This document shows positions 1-7,661 of a stretch of DNA of 14,630 nt, piece by piece (positions within the stretch are counted from its first letter, which is position 1; each line of letters begins with the position of its first letter). The notes beneath the pieces are model-generated. The model made no database searches and was not told the origin of the DNA. It worked only from the letters and a program-made list of their open reading frames with translations. Source of the stretch: DASYQV01 sp036005125 (lineage in GTDB: Bacteria > Acidobacteriota > Vicinamibacteria > Vicinamibacterales > UBA2999); NCBI GenBank assembly GCA_036005125.1, contig DASYQV010000044.1, positions 1-14,630 of the forward strand, read 5' to 3'. The translations under genes were made by a program, and so were the position numbers.

Positions 1-185
1 AAGAAGAACACGAACGTGAACCAGGGCGAGGTGCCGAGCCAGCTGTCGATGCGGCGGCCGACCCAGAAGCCGATTGTCACCGCGATGACGAACGCGAGCC
101 CCACGGACCCGATCGAGCCCAGCGTCTGCATCGTGCCGGGCGAGCGGGTCTGGCCCGGCTCGCGCTGTGGTGCGTTGGAAGACAT
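1..185 (-). CDS. AtpZ/AtpI-like F0F1 ATP synthase accessory protein (partial, 3' end outside window)
   Basis: Reading the minus strand from an ATG at 185 gives 61 residues before the window ends. They start MSSNAPQREPGQ, then a hydrophobic segment (about residues 22-44, GSIGSVGLAFVIAVTIGFW), then VGRRIDSWLGTSPWFTFVFF. A glycine-rich first helix, a short polar turn with G-R-x-x-D, then an L-G-T-S-P-W segment leading into a second helix is the pattern of the small AtpZ/AtpI membrane proteins encoded at the head of atp operons, which assist c-ring assembly or Mg2+ handling. The gene lies 69 bp after nuoN on the same strand, so an ATP synthase operon probably continues to the left. No clear Shine-Dalgarno sequence is visible. 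Met19 is an alternative start. The family call rests on a short fragment. Confidence 0.7.
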   Translation of the reverse strand, partial: MSSNAPQREPGQTRSPGTMQTLGSIGSVGLAFVIAVTIGFWVGRRIDSWLGTSPWFTFVFF

Positions 186-193
186 TGGTTCAG

Positions 194-252
194 GCTTCGG
201 GCTTCGGATTACGGGCTTCGGCGGCTCCAGGCTGAAGCCGCCTGAAGCCCGT
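194..252. repeat. GCTTCGG-heptamer inverted repeat between nuoN and atpZ
   Basis: GCTTCGG occurs at 194-200, 201-207 and 215-221, all on one 7-bp phase, with a diverged unit at 208-214. The right half carries the complementary word as CTGAAGC at 232-238 and 242-248. ACGGGCTTC (211-219) pairs with GAAGCCCGT (244-252), and GGCGGCT (220-226) with AGCCGCC (236-242), leaving a loop at 227-235. No T-run follows on the minus strand, so it does not look like an intrinsic terminator. It fills almost the whole nuoN-atpZ gap and would be part of a read-through transcript. Confidence 0.75.
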
Positions 253-254
253 TT

Positions 255-1730
255 TCACCGTGCCGCCGTGGCCGCCACAGCTCCAAGCGCGCGAGCCGAC
301 AACTCGGCGAAATTGAACAACGGGCTCGGGTACAAGCCCAGGAGGAGTGTGCCGCCGAGAGTGATGACGATGGTCGCGGCCAGGGCGGGGTTCATGCGCG
401 GCACGGAACCAACCGGCTCGTTCCTCAGCCACATGTAGACGACCACGCGGATGTAGTAATAGAGCGAGAGGGCGCTGTTGAGCACGCCGATGAAGGCCAG
501 CCAGTAGTAGCCCGCCTCGATTGCCGCGCTGAACAGCCACAGCTTGCCCATGAAACCGGCCGTCGGCGGGATCCCGCCCAGCGAGAGCATGAAGAACAGC
601 ATGGCCGCGGCGGCGGTTGGATTGCGGAAATAGAGACCGTTGAAATCCTTCAGCTCGTCACCAATCGTGTCGCGGCGCCGCATCAGCACGATCACCGCAA
701 AGGCGCCAAGCTGCATCAGGGCGTACACCAGCAGGTAGATCAACGTCGCGGAAATCCCGCGTGGCGTGCCCGATACGATGCCGATCAGCACGTAGCCCGC
801 CTGCGCGATCGACGAGTACGCGAGCATCCGCTTGATGTTCGTCTGCGTGATCGCCGCGATGTTGCCGACCGTCATCGTCACCATTGAGAGGGCCTCGAAG
901 AGCATCCGCCAGTCGGCGCTCATCGAGGGCAGGCCCTCGACGAAGATGCGCAGCAGCATCGCGAACGACGCCGCCTTCGACCCGACGGAGAGGAACGCGG
1001 TGACCGGCGTCGGCGCGCCTTCGTAGACATCCGGCGCCCACATGTGGAACGGCACGGCGGCAATCTTGAACCCGACGCCGGCGACGGTCAGCACGACGCC
1101 GAGCAGCAGGATCTGCCGGTTGGCCGCCTGCGGATCCGCGAGCGCGGTCGCGATCGTCCGGAGATTCGTGGACCCGGTGAGGCCGTACAGCAGCGACATG
1201 CCGTACAGGAGGATTCCCAGCGAGAACGCGCCGAGAAGGAAGTACTTGACCGCCGCCTCGTTCGATCGCTGGTTCGGCTTCAGATAACCCGCCAGGATGT
1301 AGAACGAGACCGCCATCGTCTCGAGGCCGATGAAGATCGTAATCAGCTCGATGCCGCCGGCCATGAACATCATGCCGAGCGTGGCGGCGAGCACGAGGAA
1401 GCAGTAGGCACCTGCCGGCGTGTCCTCCACCTCGAGGTACGGCCCGGACATGAGCACGGTCAGCGCGGCAGCGCCGAGGAACAACAGCTTGAAGAAGACG
1501 CCGAACGCGTCAATCGACATCAGCCCGCGTGAGACGGTGACGTGGGGGTTGCCGACGGCGACAACGGCGAGGGCGGTTGCGACGATCACCGCAACCGAGA
1601 TACCCGTGATGAGGCTGCGGCGTTCCCGCGGGACATAGACGTCCGCGACCAGAACGAGCATCGCGCCGATCGACAGCACGATCTCGGGCAGGATGTAATA
1701 GAAATCGGAAAGCGACACCCCAGTCGGCAT
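255..1730 (-). CDS. nuoN: NADH-quinone oxidoreductase subunit N (complex I antiporter-like subunit)
   Basis: This is a 491-residue polytopic membrane protein, one of the three Mrp antiporter-like proton-pumping subunits of complex I. Family landmarks are present: Glu137 in FIGLETMAVSFY (TM5 glutamate), Lys222 in GFKIAAVPFHMWAPDVYEG, Lys252, the TNIKRMLAYSSIAQAGY segment (about 297-313), and Lys396 in the GGIPPTAGFMGKLWLF helix. These correspond to the known TM5 Glu / TM7-8 Lys / TM12 Lys pumping relay. An in-frame start 13 codons upstream exists, but the ATG at 1730 is preferred because it overlaps the nuoM stop in a TGATG junction, giving translational coupling. Last nuo gene of the operon; length is close to the family norm. 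Confidence 0.97.
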   Translation of the reverse strand: MPTGVSLSDFYYILPEIVLSIGAMLVLVADVYVPRERRSLITGISVAVIVATALAVVAVGNPHVTVSRGLMSIDAFGVFFKLLFLGAAALTVLMSGPYLEVEDTPAGAYCFLVLAATLGMMFMAGGIELITIFIGLETMAVSFYILAGYLKPNQRSNEAAVKYFLLGAFSLGILLYGMSLLYGLTGSTNLRTIATALADPQAANRQILLLGVVLTVAGVGFKIAAVPFHMWAPDVYEGAPTPVTAFLSVGSKAASFAMLLRIFVEGLPSMSADWRMLFEALSMVTMTVGNIAAITQTNIKRMLAYSSIAQAGYVLIGIVSGTPRGISATLIYLLVYALMQLGAFAVIVLMRRRDTIGDELKDFNGLYFRNPTAAAAMLFFMLSLGGIPPTAGFMGKLWLFSAAIEAGYYWLAFIGVLNSALSLYYYIRVVVYMWLRNEPVGSVPRMNPALAATIVITLGGTLLLGLYPSPLFNFAELSARALGAVAATAAR

Positions 1731-3361
1731 CAGCGCTGGCCCTCCTGCCTTGCCGTCCCGTCGGTGCACGGCGGGGTTGTGAATTGGAGCGAGGCCACGA
1801 CGGCCGGGGCGGCCGGAGCCGGCGGCGGCGGGGTCGTGCAGTCCGCCGCGTTCTGCTGCTGGAGGTACTGTGGGTTCACACGGGCAATCACACGCGACAC
1901 CGACGAATCGATCCGCCGCAGGAACGGCGACGGGTACAGTCCGATCCAGACCGCGAGAATAATGAGCGGCACGAACAGGGCGACCTCACGGGTGCCGACG
2001 TCGGGCAGCGTTTCATTCTTCGCGTTCTCTATCTTGCCGAACATCGTCCGTTGATAGAGCCACAGCATGTAGGCCGCGCCCAGCACGATTCCGGCGGCCG
2101 CCACCCCCGCCCACAGCCGGTTGACGGCGAAGACGCCCTGCAGGATCAGTAGCTCGCCGATGAACCCGTTCAACGCCGGCAGTCCGATCGACGACATCGT
2201 GATGACAAGGAAGATCGCCGCGTAGACCGGCATGACCTTCGAGAGACCGCCGTACTCGGAAATCTCGCGCGTGTGGCGGCGCTCGTAGACGAGGCCCACC
2301 AGCAGGAACAGCGCGCCGGTGGAAATGCCATGGTTCAGCTGCTGGACGATGCTGCCCGTAATGCCGACCGGGTTGAGCGCGAACATCCCGAGCATCACCA
2401 TCGCCATGTGGCTGACGCTCGAATACGCGACGAGGCGCTTCCAGTCGCGCTGCGCCATCGCCACGAGCGCGCCGTAGACGATGCCGATGATCGACAGCGT
2501 CACGATCATCGGAACGAACCCGCGCGACGCGTCCGGCAGGATCGGCAGGCTGAAGCGGATGAATCCGTATGTGCCCATCTTCAGGAGGACGGCCGCCAGG
2601 ATGACCGAGGCGGCCGTCGGCGCGTCGGTGTGCGCGTCAGGCAGCCAGGTGTGGAACGGGAACATCGGGACCTTGATCGCGAACCCGAGGAAGAACGCGA
2701 GGAACACCCACCACTGCAGGTTCGCGGGGAAGGTGTGCCCCTGGAAGCGCGTGATGTCGAACGTGTACATGCCGGTCGCGGTGTGGTAGCTGAAATACAA
2801 CGCCAGGATGCCCAGCAGCATCACGACGCTGCCGACCAGGGTGTAGAGGAAGAACTTGATGGCCGAATACAGCCGGCGATCGCTGCCCCAGATGCCGATG
2901 AGGAAATACATCGGCACCAGCATGACTTCCCAGAACAGGAAGAACAGCAGGAAGTCGAGCGCCATGAACGCGCCCAGCATGCCGGTCTGCAACACCAGCA
3001 AGAAGACGTAGTACTCCTTGACGCGCTCGCTGATGGCGGCCCAGGATGAGAGGATCGCGATCACGCCCATGAGCGTCGTGAGCAGGATGAGCAGCACGCT
3101 GAACCCGTCGACGCCGAGGAAGTAATCGGCGCCTATCGACGGGATCCAGGTAGCTCGCTCGACGAACTGGTATTCGGGGTTCTGGGGGTTGTACCAGAAC
3201 CAGAGCGGCACCGAGACCAGGAATCCGAGCGCCCCGAATACATTGGCTATCCACTTGATGGCGTTCTCGTTCTGGCGGCTGACGAACAGCAGCAGCACCG
3301 CTCCGACGAGCGGCGTGAACAGAATCAACGAGAGGAGCGGGAAATTGGCTGCGTTGGACAT
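1730..3361 (-). CDS. nuoM: NADH-quinone oxidoreductase subunit M (complex I antiporter-like subunit)
   Basis: A 543-residue membrane protein with the NuoM signature: Glu145 in FLFWEVMLVPMYFLIG (equivalent of E. coli Glu144), Lys230 in GFAIKVPMFPFHTWLPDAH, Lys261, RDWKRLVAYSSVSHMAMV (305-322), His344 and Glu403 in GFIGELLILQG. It pumps protons in the middle of the membrane arm. E. coli NuoM ends soon after its last helix (about 509 residues). Here residues from about 498 add a tail rich in Gln, then Pro and Ala (PPPPAPAAPA at 511-520), with no family counterpart known to me. No convincing Shine-Dalgarno precedes the ATG, and the upstream gap is occupied by a palindromic element. The stop overlaps the nuoN start. 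Confidence 0.97.
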   Translation of the reverse strand: MSNAANFPLLSLILFTPLVGAVLLLFVSRQNENAIKWIANVFGALGFLVSVPLWFWYNPQNPEYQFVERATWIPSIGADYFLGVDGFSVLLILLTTLMGVIAILSSWAAISERVKEYYVFLLVLQTGMLGAFMALDFLLFFLFWEVMLVPMYFLIGIWGSDRRLYSAIKFFLYTLVGSVVMLLGILALYFSYHTATGMYTFDITRFQGHTFPANLQWWVFLAFFLGFAIKVPMFPFHTWLPDAHTDAPTAASVILAAVLLKMGTYGFIRFSLPILPDASRGFVPMIVTLSIIGIVYGALVAMAQRDWKRLVAYSSVSHMAMVMLGMFALNPVGITGSIVQQLNHGISTGALFLLVGLVYERRHTREISEYGGLSKVMPVYAAIFLVITMSSIGLPALNGFIGELLILQGVFAVNRLWAGVAAAGIVLGAAYMLWLYQRTMFGKIENAKNETLPDVGTREVALFVPLIILAVWIGLYPSPFLRRIDSSVSRVIARVNPQYLQQQNAADCTTPPPPAPAAPAVVASLQFTTPPCTDGTARQEGQR

Positions 3362-3381
3362 AAATGTTGATCACTCGGTAC

Positions 3382-3438
3382 GTAGGCCGGGTCTTCACAC
3401 CCGGCGCAACTGGCGCCGCATCTAAAGATGCGGCCTAC
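3382..3438. repeat. REP-like double-hairpin palindrome between nuoL and nuoM
   Basis: An outer stem GTAGGC (3382-3387) / GCCTAC (3433-3438) encloses two hairpins: GCCGGGT (3386-3392) with ACCCGGC (3399-3405), and GCCGCATCT (3415-3423) with AGATGCGGC (3426-3434). The 5' hairpin overlaps the outer stem by two bases, so the two folds partly compete. This is the layout of a REP-type double palindrome. The second hairpin and its GCCTAC tail recur in the next gap of the operon. It occupies most of the 85-bp nuoL-nuoM gap, just upstream of the nuoM start. No transposase is nearby. Confidence 0.85.
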
Positions 3439-3446
3439 CTACGCTC

Positions 3447-5741
3447 TTATCTCGCGAACAAATAGATCGTCACGAACGCAAACACGCCGAACAGCATCAG
3501 CAGCGCGTAGTTCTGGACCAGACCCGTCTGAACGCGACGGAAGGTGAAGCTGGCTTCCTCGACCGTGCGCCCGAGCCCGTTCACCACCCCGTCGACCACC
3601 GTGCGGTCCGTGAGACCCGACAGCCACGACGTGACGACGGTCAGCGCGCCGGCGCCGTTGACCACGCCATCCACGACCTTCCGGTCCACCGTCCAGAGCC
3701 CGTGGGCGCTCTTGACGGTGCCATCGACAACGGTCGCGTCATAGAACTCATCGACGTAGTACTTGTTGAGGAGCCACCGGTGCGCGGCCGCAAACCGCCG
3801 CGCGAGCTGCTCCGATATGTCGGGATGCTGCACGTAGAAGCGGTACGCGAGGAAAATCCCGAGCACCCCGATCGCCACCGAAAACGCCATCAGGCCGACC
3901 TCGGCCGCTTCCGAAATGTGATGCGCTTCGGCCCCGCCCGCCTCGTGCGCGGCCGCCGCCTCGGCGGGTGCACCCCGTCCGGCGCCCGCCTCGGGCGCGG
4001 CATGAGCCACGGCGGCTGGCGGGGAGAAACTCGGCTGGAGGAACGTGCTGATTGCGTTGTTACCGAAGAGCGCCGCCGGCACACCGACGAAACCCGCGAC
4101 CATCGCGCCCACCGCGAGCACCATCAGCGGCAGCGTCATCGCTCTCGGGCTCTCGTGCGGCCCGTGCCACTCGCCGTGCCCATGGCCGTGGCCGTGCCCG
4201 TGCCCGGCCGAGTCCGCCGGCCCGTGCGTGGTCTCGTGGTCGACACGGTGGGCCTGACCGTGCGCGCCGGCGTCCGCGGGGTGCGGCGCGCCGTGAATCG
4301 CCGCTTCGCGCACATCCAGGCTGTGTGTGTGCGCGGCCATGGCCACGTGATGCGCGCCCGCCCACGCCGGGCCACGATACTCGCCGAAGAATGTCATCGA
4401 GACGAGGCGATACATGTAGAACGCGGTCATCAACGCCGTCACCACGGCAATCAGCCAGACAGCCTTGTTCGACAGGAACGCGCTCAGCAGAATCTCGTCC
4501 TTGCTGAAGAATCCAGCCAGCGGCGGAATGCCCGCAATGGCCAGCGTGCCGATCAGCATCGTCACGAACGTGACCGGGAGATACTTCTTGAGCCCGCCCA
4601 TCCGCCGCATGTCCTGTTCGCCCGCCATCGCATGGATCACGGAGCCGCTGCCGAGGAAGAGGAGCGCCTTGAAGAAGGCATGGGTCATCAGGTGGAACGC
4701 GCCCGCGGCGAACGCGCCGACGCCCATCGCCGTGAACATGTACCCGAGCTGCGAGACGGTGGAGTACGCGAGCACGCGCTTGATGTCGTTCTGCACCAGG
4801 CCGATCGATGCGGCCATGAGGGCGGTCAGCACGCCGACAATGGCGACGACCTCCATGACGATCGGCGCCTGCGAGAAGAGCACCGCGTTGCGCCCCACCA
4901 TGTAGACACCGGCCGTGACCATCGTCGCCGCGTGGATCAACGCCGATACCGGCGTCGGACCTTCCATCGCGTCCGGCAGCCAGACATAGAGCGGAATCTG
5001 CGCGCTCTTGCCCGCAGCGCCGATGAACAGCAGCAGGCAAATCGTCGAAAGGGTGCCGAACTGCATTTCGACCGGCATCGCCGCCGCACGCTCGGCGACG
5101 ACGCGGAAGTCGAACGTGCCGAACGTGACGAACACGAGGAACATGCCCAGGATGAAGCCCCAGTCGCCGACGCGGTTGGTAATGAACGCCTTCTTGCCGG
5201 CATCGGCGGCGCTCTTGCGCTCGTACCAGTAGCCGATCAGCAGATACGAACAGAGACCGACGCCCTCCCAGCCCACGAACATCACCAGGAAATTGCTCCC
5301 GAGGACGAGCGTGAGCATGAAGAAGCAGAAAAGATTCAGGTAGCAGAAGAAGCGCGCGTACCCGCCGCGCGGCTCGTCGAGCATGTAGGCGGTCGCGTAG
5401 ACGTGAATGAGGAACCCGATCCCGGTGACGACCAGGATCATCATTGCGCTGAGCGGATCGAGCCGGAACGCCCAGGGGACCTCGAACGCGCCGATGCGGC
5501 CGTCGGCGAGCTGCAGCGGGATCTTTGGAATCCAGGTGGCGAGGACGACGTCGTGCACGCGCGAGGCCGGGTCGAGACCGAGCAGCTGCCAGAACGCGAA
5601 CACCGAGAGTCCCAGCGCGCCGGCCATGGTGATGCAGGCGACCCCCGCGGCGGTCTGTCTGCTGAAGTACCGCACCCCGAACAGCCCGTTCAGCAGCGCG
5701 CCAACGCCGGGGATGATGGGGATGAGCCAGATGAGATCCAT
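3447..5741 (-). CDS. nuoL: NADH-quinone oxidoreductase subunit L with His-rich insertion
   Basis: A 764-residue NuoL, much longer than E. coli NuoL (about 613). This is the distal antiporter-like proton-pumping subunit. Landmarks: Glu159 in FVGWEGVGLCSYLLIGYWYER, Lys245 in GAAGKSAQIPLYVWLPDAMEGPT, NDIKRVLAYSTVSQLGYM (318-335), Lys358 in HAFFKALLFLGSG, and Lys414-Asp415 in GFFSKDEIL. Extra length lies in a loop at about 463-530 with some 17 histidines, including five consecutive His-Gly pairs (514-523), and in an Ala/His/Glu-rich loop at about 573-612. The C-terminal part, with the lateral helix region, repeats a VVDG unit three times (about 671-674, 689-692, 715-718) before the final helix. 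GGAAAGCAGGTT before the ATG provides a plausible ribosome site. Confidence 0.97.
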   Translation of the reverse strand: MDLIWLIPIIPGVGALLNGLFGVRYFSRQTAAGVACITMAGALGLSVFAFWQLLGLDPASRVHDVVLATWIPKIPLQLADGRIGAFEVPWAFRLDPLSAMMILVVTGIGFLIHVYATAYMLDEPRGGYARFFCYLNLFCFFMLTLVLGSNFLVMFVGWEGVGLCSYLLIGYWYERKSAADAGKKAFITNRVGDWGFILGMFLVFVTFGTFDFRVVAERAAAMPVEMQFGTLSTICLLLFIGAAGKSAQIPLYVWLPDAMEGPTPVSALIHAATMVTAGVYMVGRNAVLFSQAPIVMEVVAIVGVLTALMAASIGLVQNDIKRVLAYSTVSQLGYMFTAMGVGAFAAGAFHLMTHAFFKALLFLGSGSVIHAMAGEQDMRRMGGLKKYLPVTFVTMLIGTLAIAGIPPLAGFFSKDEILLSAFLSNKAVWLIAVVTALMTAFYMYRLVSMTFFGEYRGPAWAGAHHVAMAAHTHSLDVREAAIHGAPHPADAGAHGQAHRVDHETTHGPADSAGHGHGHGHGHGEWHGPHESPRAMTLPLMVLAVGAMVAGFVGVPAALFGNNAISTFLQPSFSPPAAVAHAAPEAGAGRGAPAEAAAAHEAGGAEAHHISEAAEVGLMAFSVAIGVLGIFLAYRFYVQHPDISEQLARRFAAAHRWLLNKYYVDEFYDATVVDGTVKSAHGLWTVDRKVVDGVVNGAGALTVVTSWLSGLTDRTVVDGVVNGLGRTVEEASFTFRRVQTGLVQNYALLMLFGVFAFVTIYLFAR

Positions 5742-5755
5742 AACCTGCTTTCCAC

Positions 5756-5812
5756 GTGAGTCGCCGTGCGCCGCATCTCAAGATGCGGCCTACGGCTCAC
5801 GATGCGGCCTAC
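5756..5812. repeat. REP-like palindrome plus partial second copy between nuoK and nuoL
   Basis: The core is a near-perfect 20-bp palindrome, GCCGCATCTCAAGATGCGGC, at 5770-5789. It is flanked by a discontinuous outer stem formed by GTGAG..CCGT (5756-5767) and ACGGCTCAC (5792-5800). A partial direct copy, GATGCGGCCTAC, follows at 5801-5812. The core and the CTAC that follows match the nuoL-nuoM element in sequence and orientation, so both belong to one repeat family. It fills most of the 84-bp gap upstream of nuoL; no T-run marks it as a terminator. Confidence 0.85.
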
Positions 5813-5825
5813 GGCAATCCCGCGA

Positions 5826-6128
5826 TCACCATCGCATGACGTTCATCTCGTCGATGTTGATCGTCTCTTTGTTGCGATAGAACGCCAGGATGATGCCGAG
5901 CCCCACGGCTGCCTCGGCGGCCGCAACGGCAATGACGAACAGCGTGAACACCTGGCCGATCGAGTTCTGCCACTGCAGTGAGAACGCCATCAAGTTGATA
6001 TTGACCGCGTTCAGGATCAGCTCGATCGACATGAAGATGATGATGATGTTGCGGCGCGTCAGCACGCCGAACACGCCAATCATGAACAGGGTGGCCGACA
6101 GCAGCATGTAGTGCGTCGGAGAGACCAT
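5826..6128 (-). CDS. nuoK: NADH-quinone oxidoreductase subunit K
   Basis: A 100-residue, three-helix membrane subunit at the junction between the hydrophilic arm and the proton-pumping modules. The two buried glutamates essential in this family are present at Glu36 (FMSIELILNAVNI) and Glu72 (VAAAEAAVGLGI), counted from the ATG at 6128, exactly the E. coli numbering. A GTG one codon upstream is possible, but the ATG is favoured because it gives the standard length and a TGATG overlap with the nuoJ stop. A gap of 84 bp holding a palindromic element separates it from nuoL. Confidence 0.97.
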   Translation of the reverse strand: MVSPTHYMLLSATLFMIGVFGVLTRRNIIIIFMSIELILNAVNINLMAFSLQWQNSIGQVFTLFVIAVAAAEAAVGLGIILAFYRNKETINIDEMNVMRW

Positions 6129-6631
6129 CACAGTTCCCTTCGCGCCAGAATGATTGCGCCCACCATCGCGACCAGCAGCAGCATCGACGCGACCTCGAAC
6201 GGGATCAGGTAATCGGCGTACAACGCCATGGCAAGGGGCTCGACGAAGCCGACCGGCGTCGGCGCATTGGCGGCCGGTGCGGGCCGAACCACGTTGTACG
6301 TGGCGATGACGACGAGCTCGCCCATCACGGCGGCCACCATGAGGCCGCCCAGCGTGCCGCGCCGATTGGGATCCTGGTGCTCTTCCGGCGGCCGCTTCAG
6401 GTTGACGAGCATGACCACGAAGAGATACAGGACGACAATCCCGCCCGCGTACACGAGCACCTGGATCGCGGCCACGAACAGGCTGTTCATCGAGGCATAG
6501 AGCAGCGCGACGGCCAGGAAGTCGCCGATGAGATACAGGACGCTGTGGACGGTGTTCTTCGCGGTGACGACCGCCACGCCGAACAGCAGGATGAGCGCTG
6601 CCAGGACGTAGAAGGTAAACGATGCGGCCAT
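6128..6631 (-). CDS. nuoJ: NADH-quinone oxidoreductase subunit J
   Basis: A 167-residue membrane subunit of complex I. Family segments seen are KNTVHSVLYL (25-34), VLVYAGGIVVLYLFVVMLV (58-76), which includes the helix-3 region known to switch between alpha and pi-bulge forms, and the C-terminal FEVASMLLLVAMVGAIILARRE (145-166). The start at 6631 is well supported: ACGGAGGGCGC immediately precedes the ATG, a strong Shine-Dalgarno sequence that begins beside the nuoH stop 10 bp upstream. NuoI normally lies between nuoH and nuoJ but is absent here. The stop overlaps the nuoK start. Confidence 0.97.
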   Translation of the reverse strand: MAASFTFYVLAALILLFGVAVVTAKNTVHSVLYLIGDFLAVALLYASMNSLFVAAIQVLVYAGGIVVLYLFVVMLVNLKRPPEEHQDPNRRGTLGGLMVAAVMGELVVIATYNVVRPAPAANAPTPVGFVEPLAMALYADYLIPFEVASMLLLVAMVGAIILARREL

Positions 6632-6641
6632 GCGCCCTCCG

Positions 6642-7661
6642 TTACAGCAGTACTTTGAGCGCGCCCGTCACGACGACGTTCGCGATCCCCAGCGGGATGA
6701 GCACCTTCCACCCGAGCCGCATCAACTGGTCGTACCGATAGCGCGGCAGCGTCGCGCGCACCCAGAGGAACACGTAGAGGAACACGAACGTCTTCAGCAG
6801 GAACCAGATCCAGGCGGGCACGAAATCGAGGAACGAGAGCGCCGCCACGTTCGGGAACGGACGGAGCCATCCGCCCATGAACAACGTCGTCGCCACCGTC
6901 GAGACGACGATCATGTTCGCGTATTCCGCGAGAAAGAAAAGGGCGAACCGCATGCCGCTGTATTCCGTGTGGAACCCGCCGGTCAGCTCCTGTTCCGCTT
7001 CCGGCATGTCGAACGGCGCGCGGTTGGTCTCGGCCAGGCCCCCGACGAAGTAGATGAAGAACGCGACGGGCTGGATGAACGCATACCAGACGCCCTGGTT
7101 GTACTGCGCCTGGATGATGCCGACCATACTCAGCGTGCCGGCGGTCACGATCATGCTCACGAGGCCCATCGTCACCGCCACCTCGTAGCTAATCAACTGC
7201 GCCGACGCCCGGAGGCTCGCCAGCAGCGGGTACTTACTGTTGGACGACCACCCCGCGAGGATGATCCCGTAGACGCCAATCGAGGCCACCGACACGATGT
7301 ACAGCAGCCCGACGTTGAGGTCGGTGATGTAGAGGCTCACCTGCCGGCCGAAGAGCGATACGACCGGGCCGAATGGGATCACCGCGAAGATCACGAGCGC
7401 TGGAATCAGCGCGATGAGCGGCGCCAGGGTGAACACCCACCGATCCGCCTTGACCGGCGTGATGTCCTCCTTCGTCATCAGCTTGACGACGTCGGCGATC
7501 GGCTGCAGTACACCATACGGCCCGACGCGCATGGGACCAAGCCGCACCTGGACCCAGGCGATCACCTTGCGCTCGAGCAGAACCATGAAGGTCACCGCGA
7601 CGAGCACGGCGTTGAGCACGATCAGGATTTTCAGGATTGGGATGACGACGGCGTCGATCAC
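6642..7661 (-). CDS. nuoH: NADH-quinone oxidoreductase subunit H
   Basis: A 339-residue membrane subunit that anchors the membrane arm to the hydrophilic arm and helps form the quinone chamber. Conserved blocks are LLERKVIAWVQVRLGPMRVG (28-47), GPYGVLQPIADVVKLMTKED (47-66), the acidic loop AETNRAPFDMPEAEQELTGG (210-229) followed by FHTEYSGMRFALFFLAEY (230-247), and RATLPRYRYDQLMRLGWK (302-319). Length is usual for the family. The start codon is GTG at 7661, overlapping the nuoD TGA in a GTGA junction, so the two genes are translationally coupled. Confidence 0.97.
   Translation of the reverse strand: MIDAVVIPILKILIVLNAVLVAVTFMVLLERKVIAWVQVRLGPMRVGPYGVLQPIADVVKLMTKEDITPVKADRWVFTLAPLIALIPALVIFAVIPFGPVVSLFGRQVSLYITDLNVGLLYIVSVASIGVYGIILAGWSSNSKYPLLASLRASAQLISYEVAVTMGLVSMIVTAGTLSMVGIIQAQYNQGVWYAFIQPVAFFIYFVGGLAETNRAPFDMPEAEQELTGGFHTEYSGMRFALFFLAEYANMIVVSTVATTLFMGGWLRPFPNVAALSFLDFVPAWIWFLLKTFVFLYVFLWVRATLPRYRYDQLMRLGWKVLIPLGIANVVVTGALKVLL

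Noticed and set aside
211..252. Rho-independent terminator after nuoN
   Set aside because: The stem is good but no T-run follows on the minus strand, and the same heptamer layout marks it as a repeat element; atpZ continues on the same strand.
3702..5759. 685-codon open frame on the plus strand opposite nuoL
   Set aside because: It is rich in Arg, His, Glu and Asp, has no recognisable domain, and lies exactly antisense to a strongly conserved nuoL; this is a GC-rich shadow frame.
4060..5781. 573-codon minus-strand frame overlapping nuoL
   Set aside because: It is a different reading frame of the same strand as nuoL, Arg-rich and without motifs; nuoL itself shows no frameshift.
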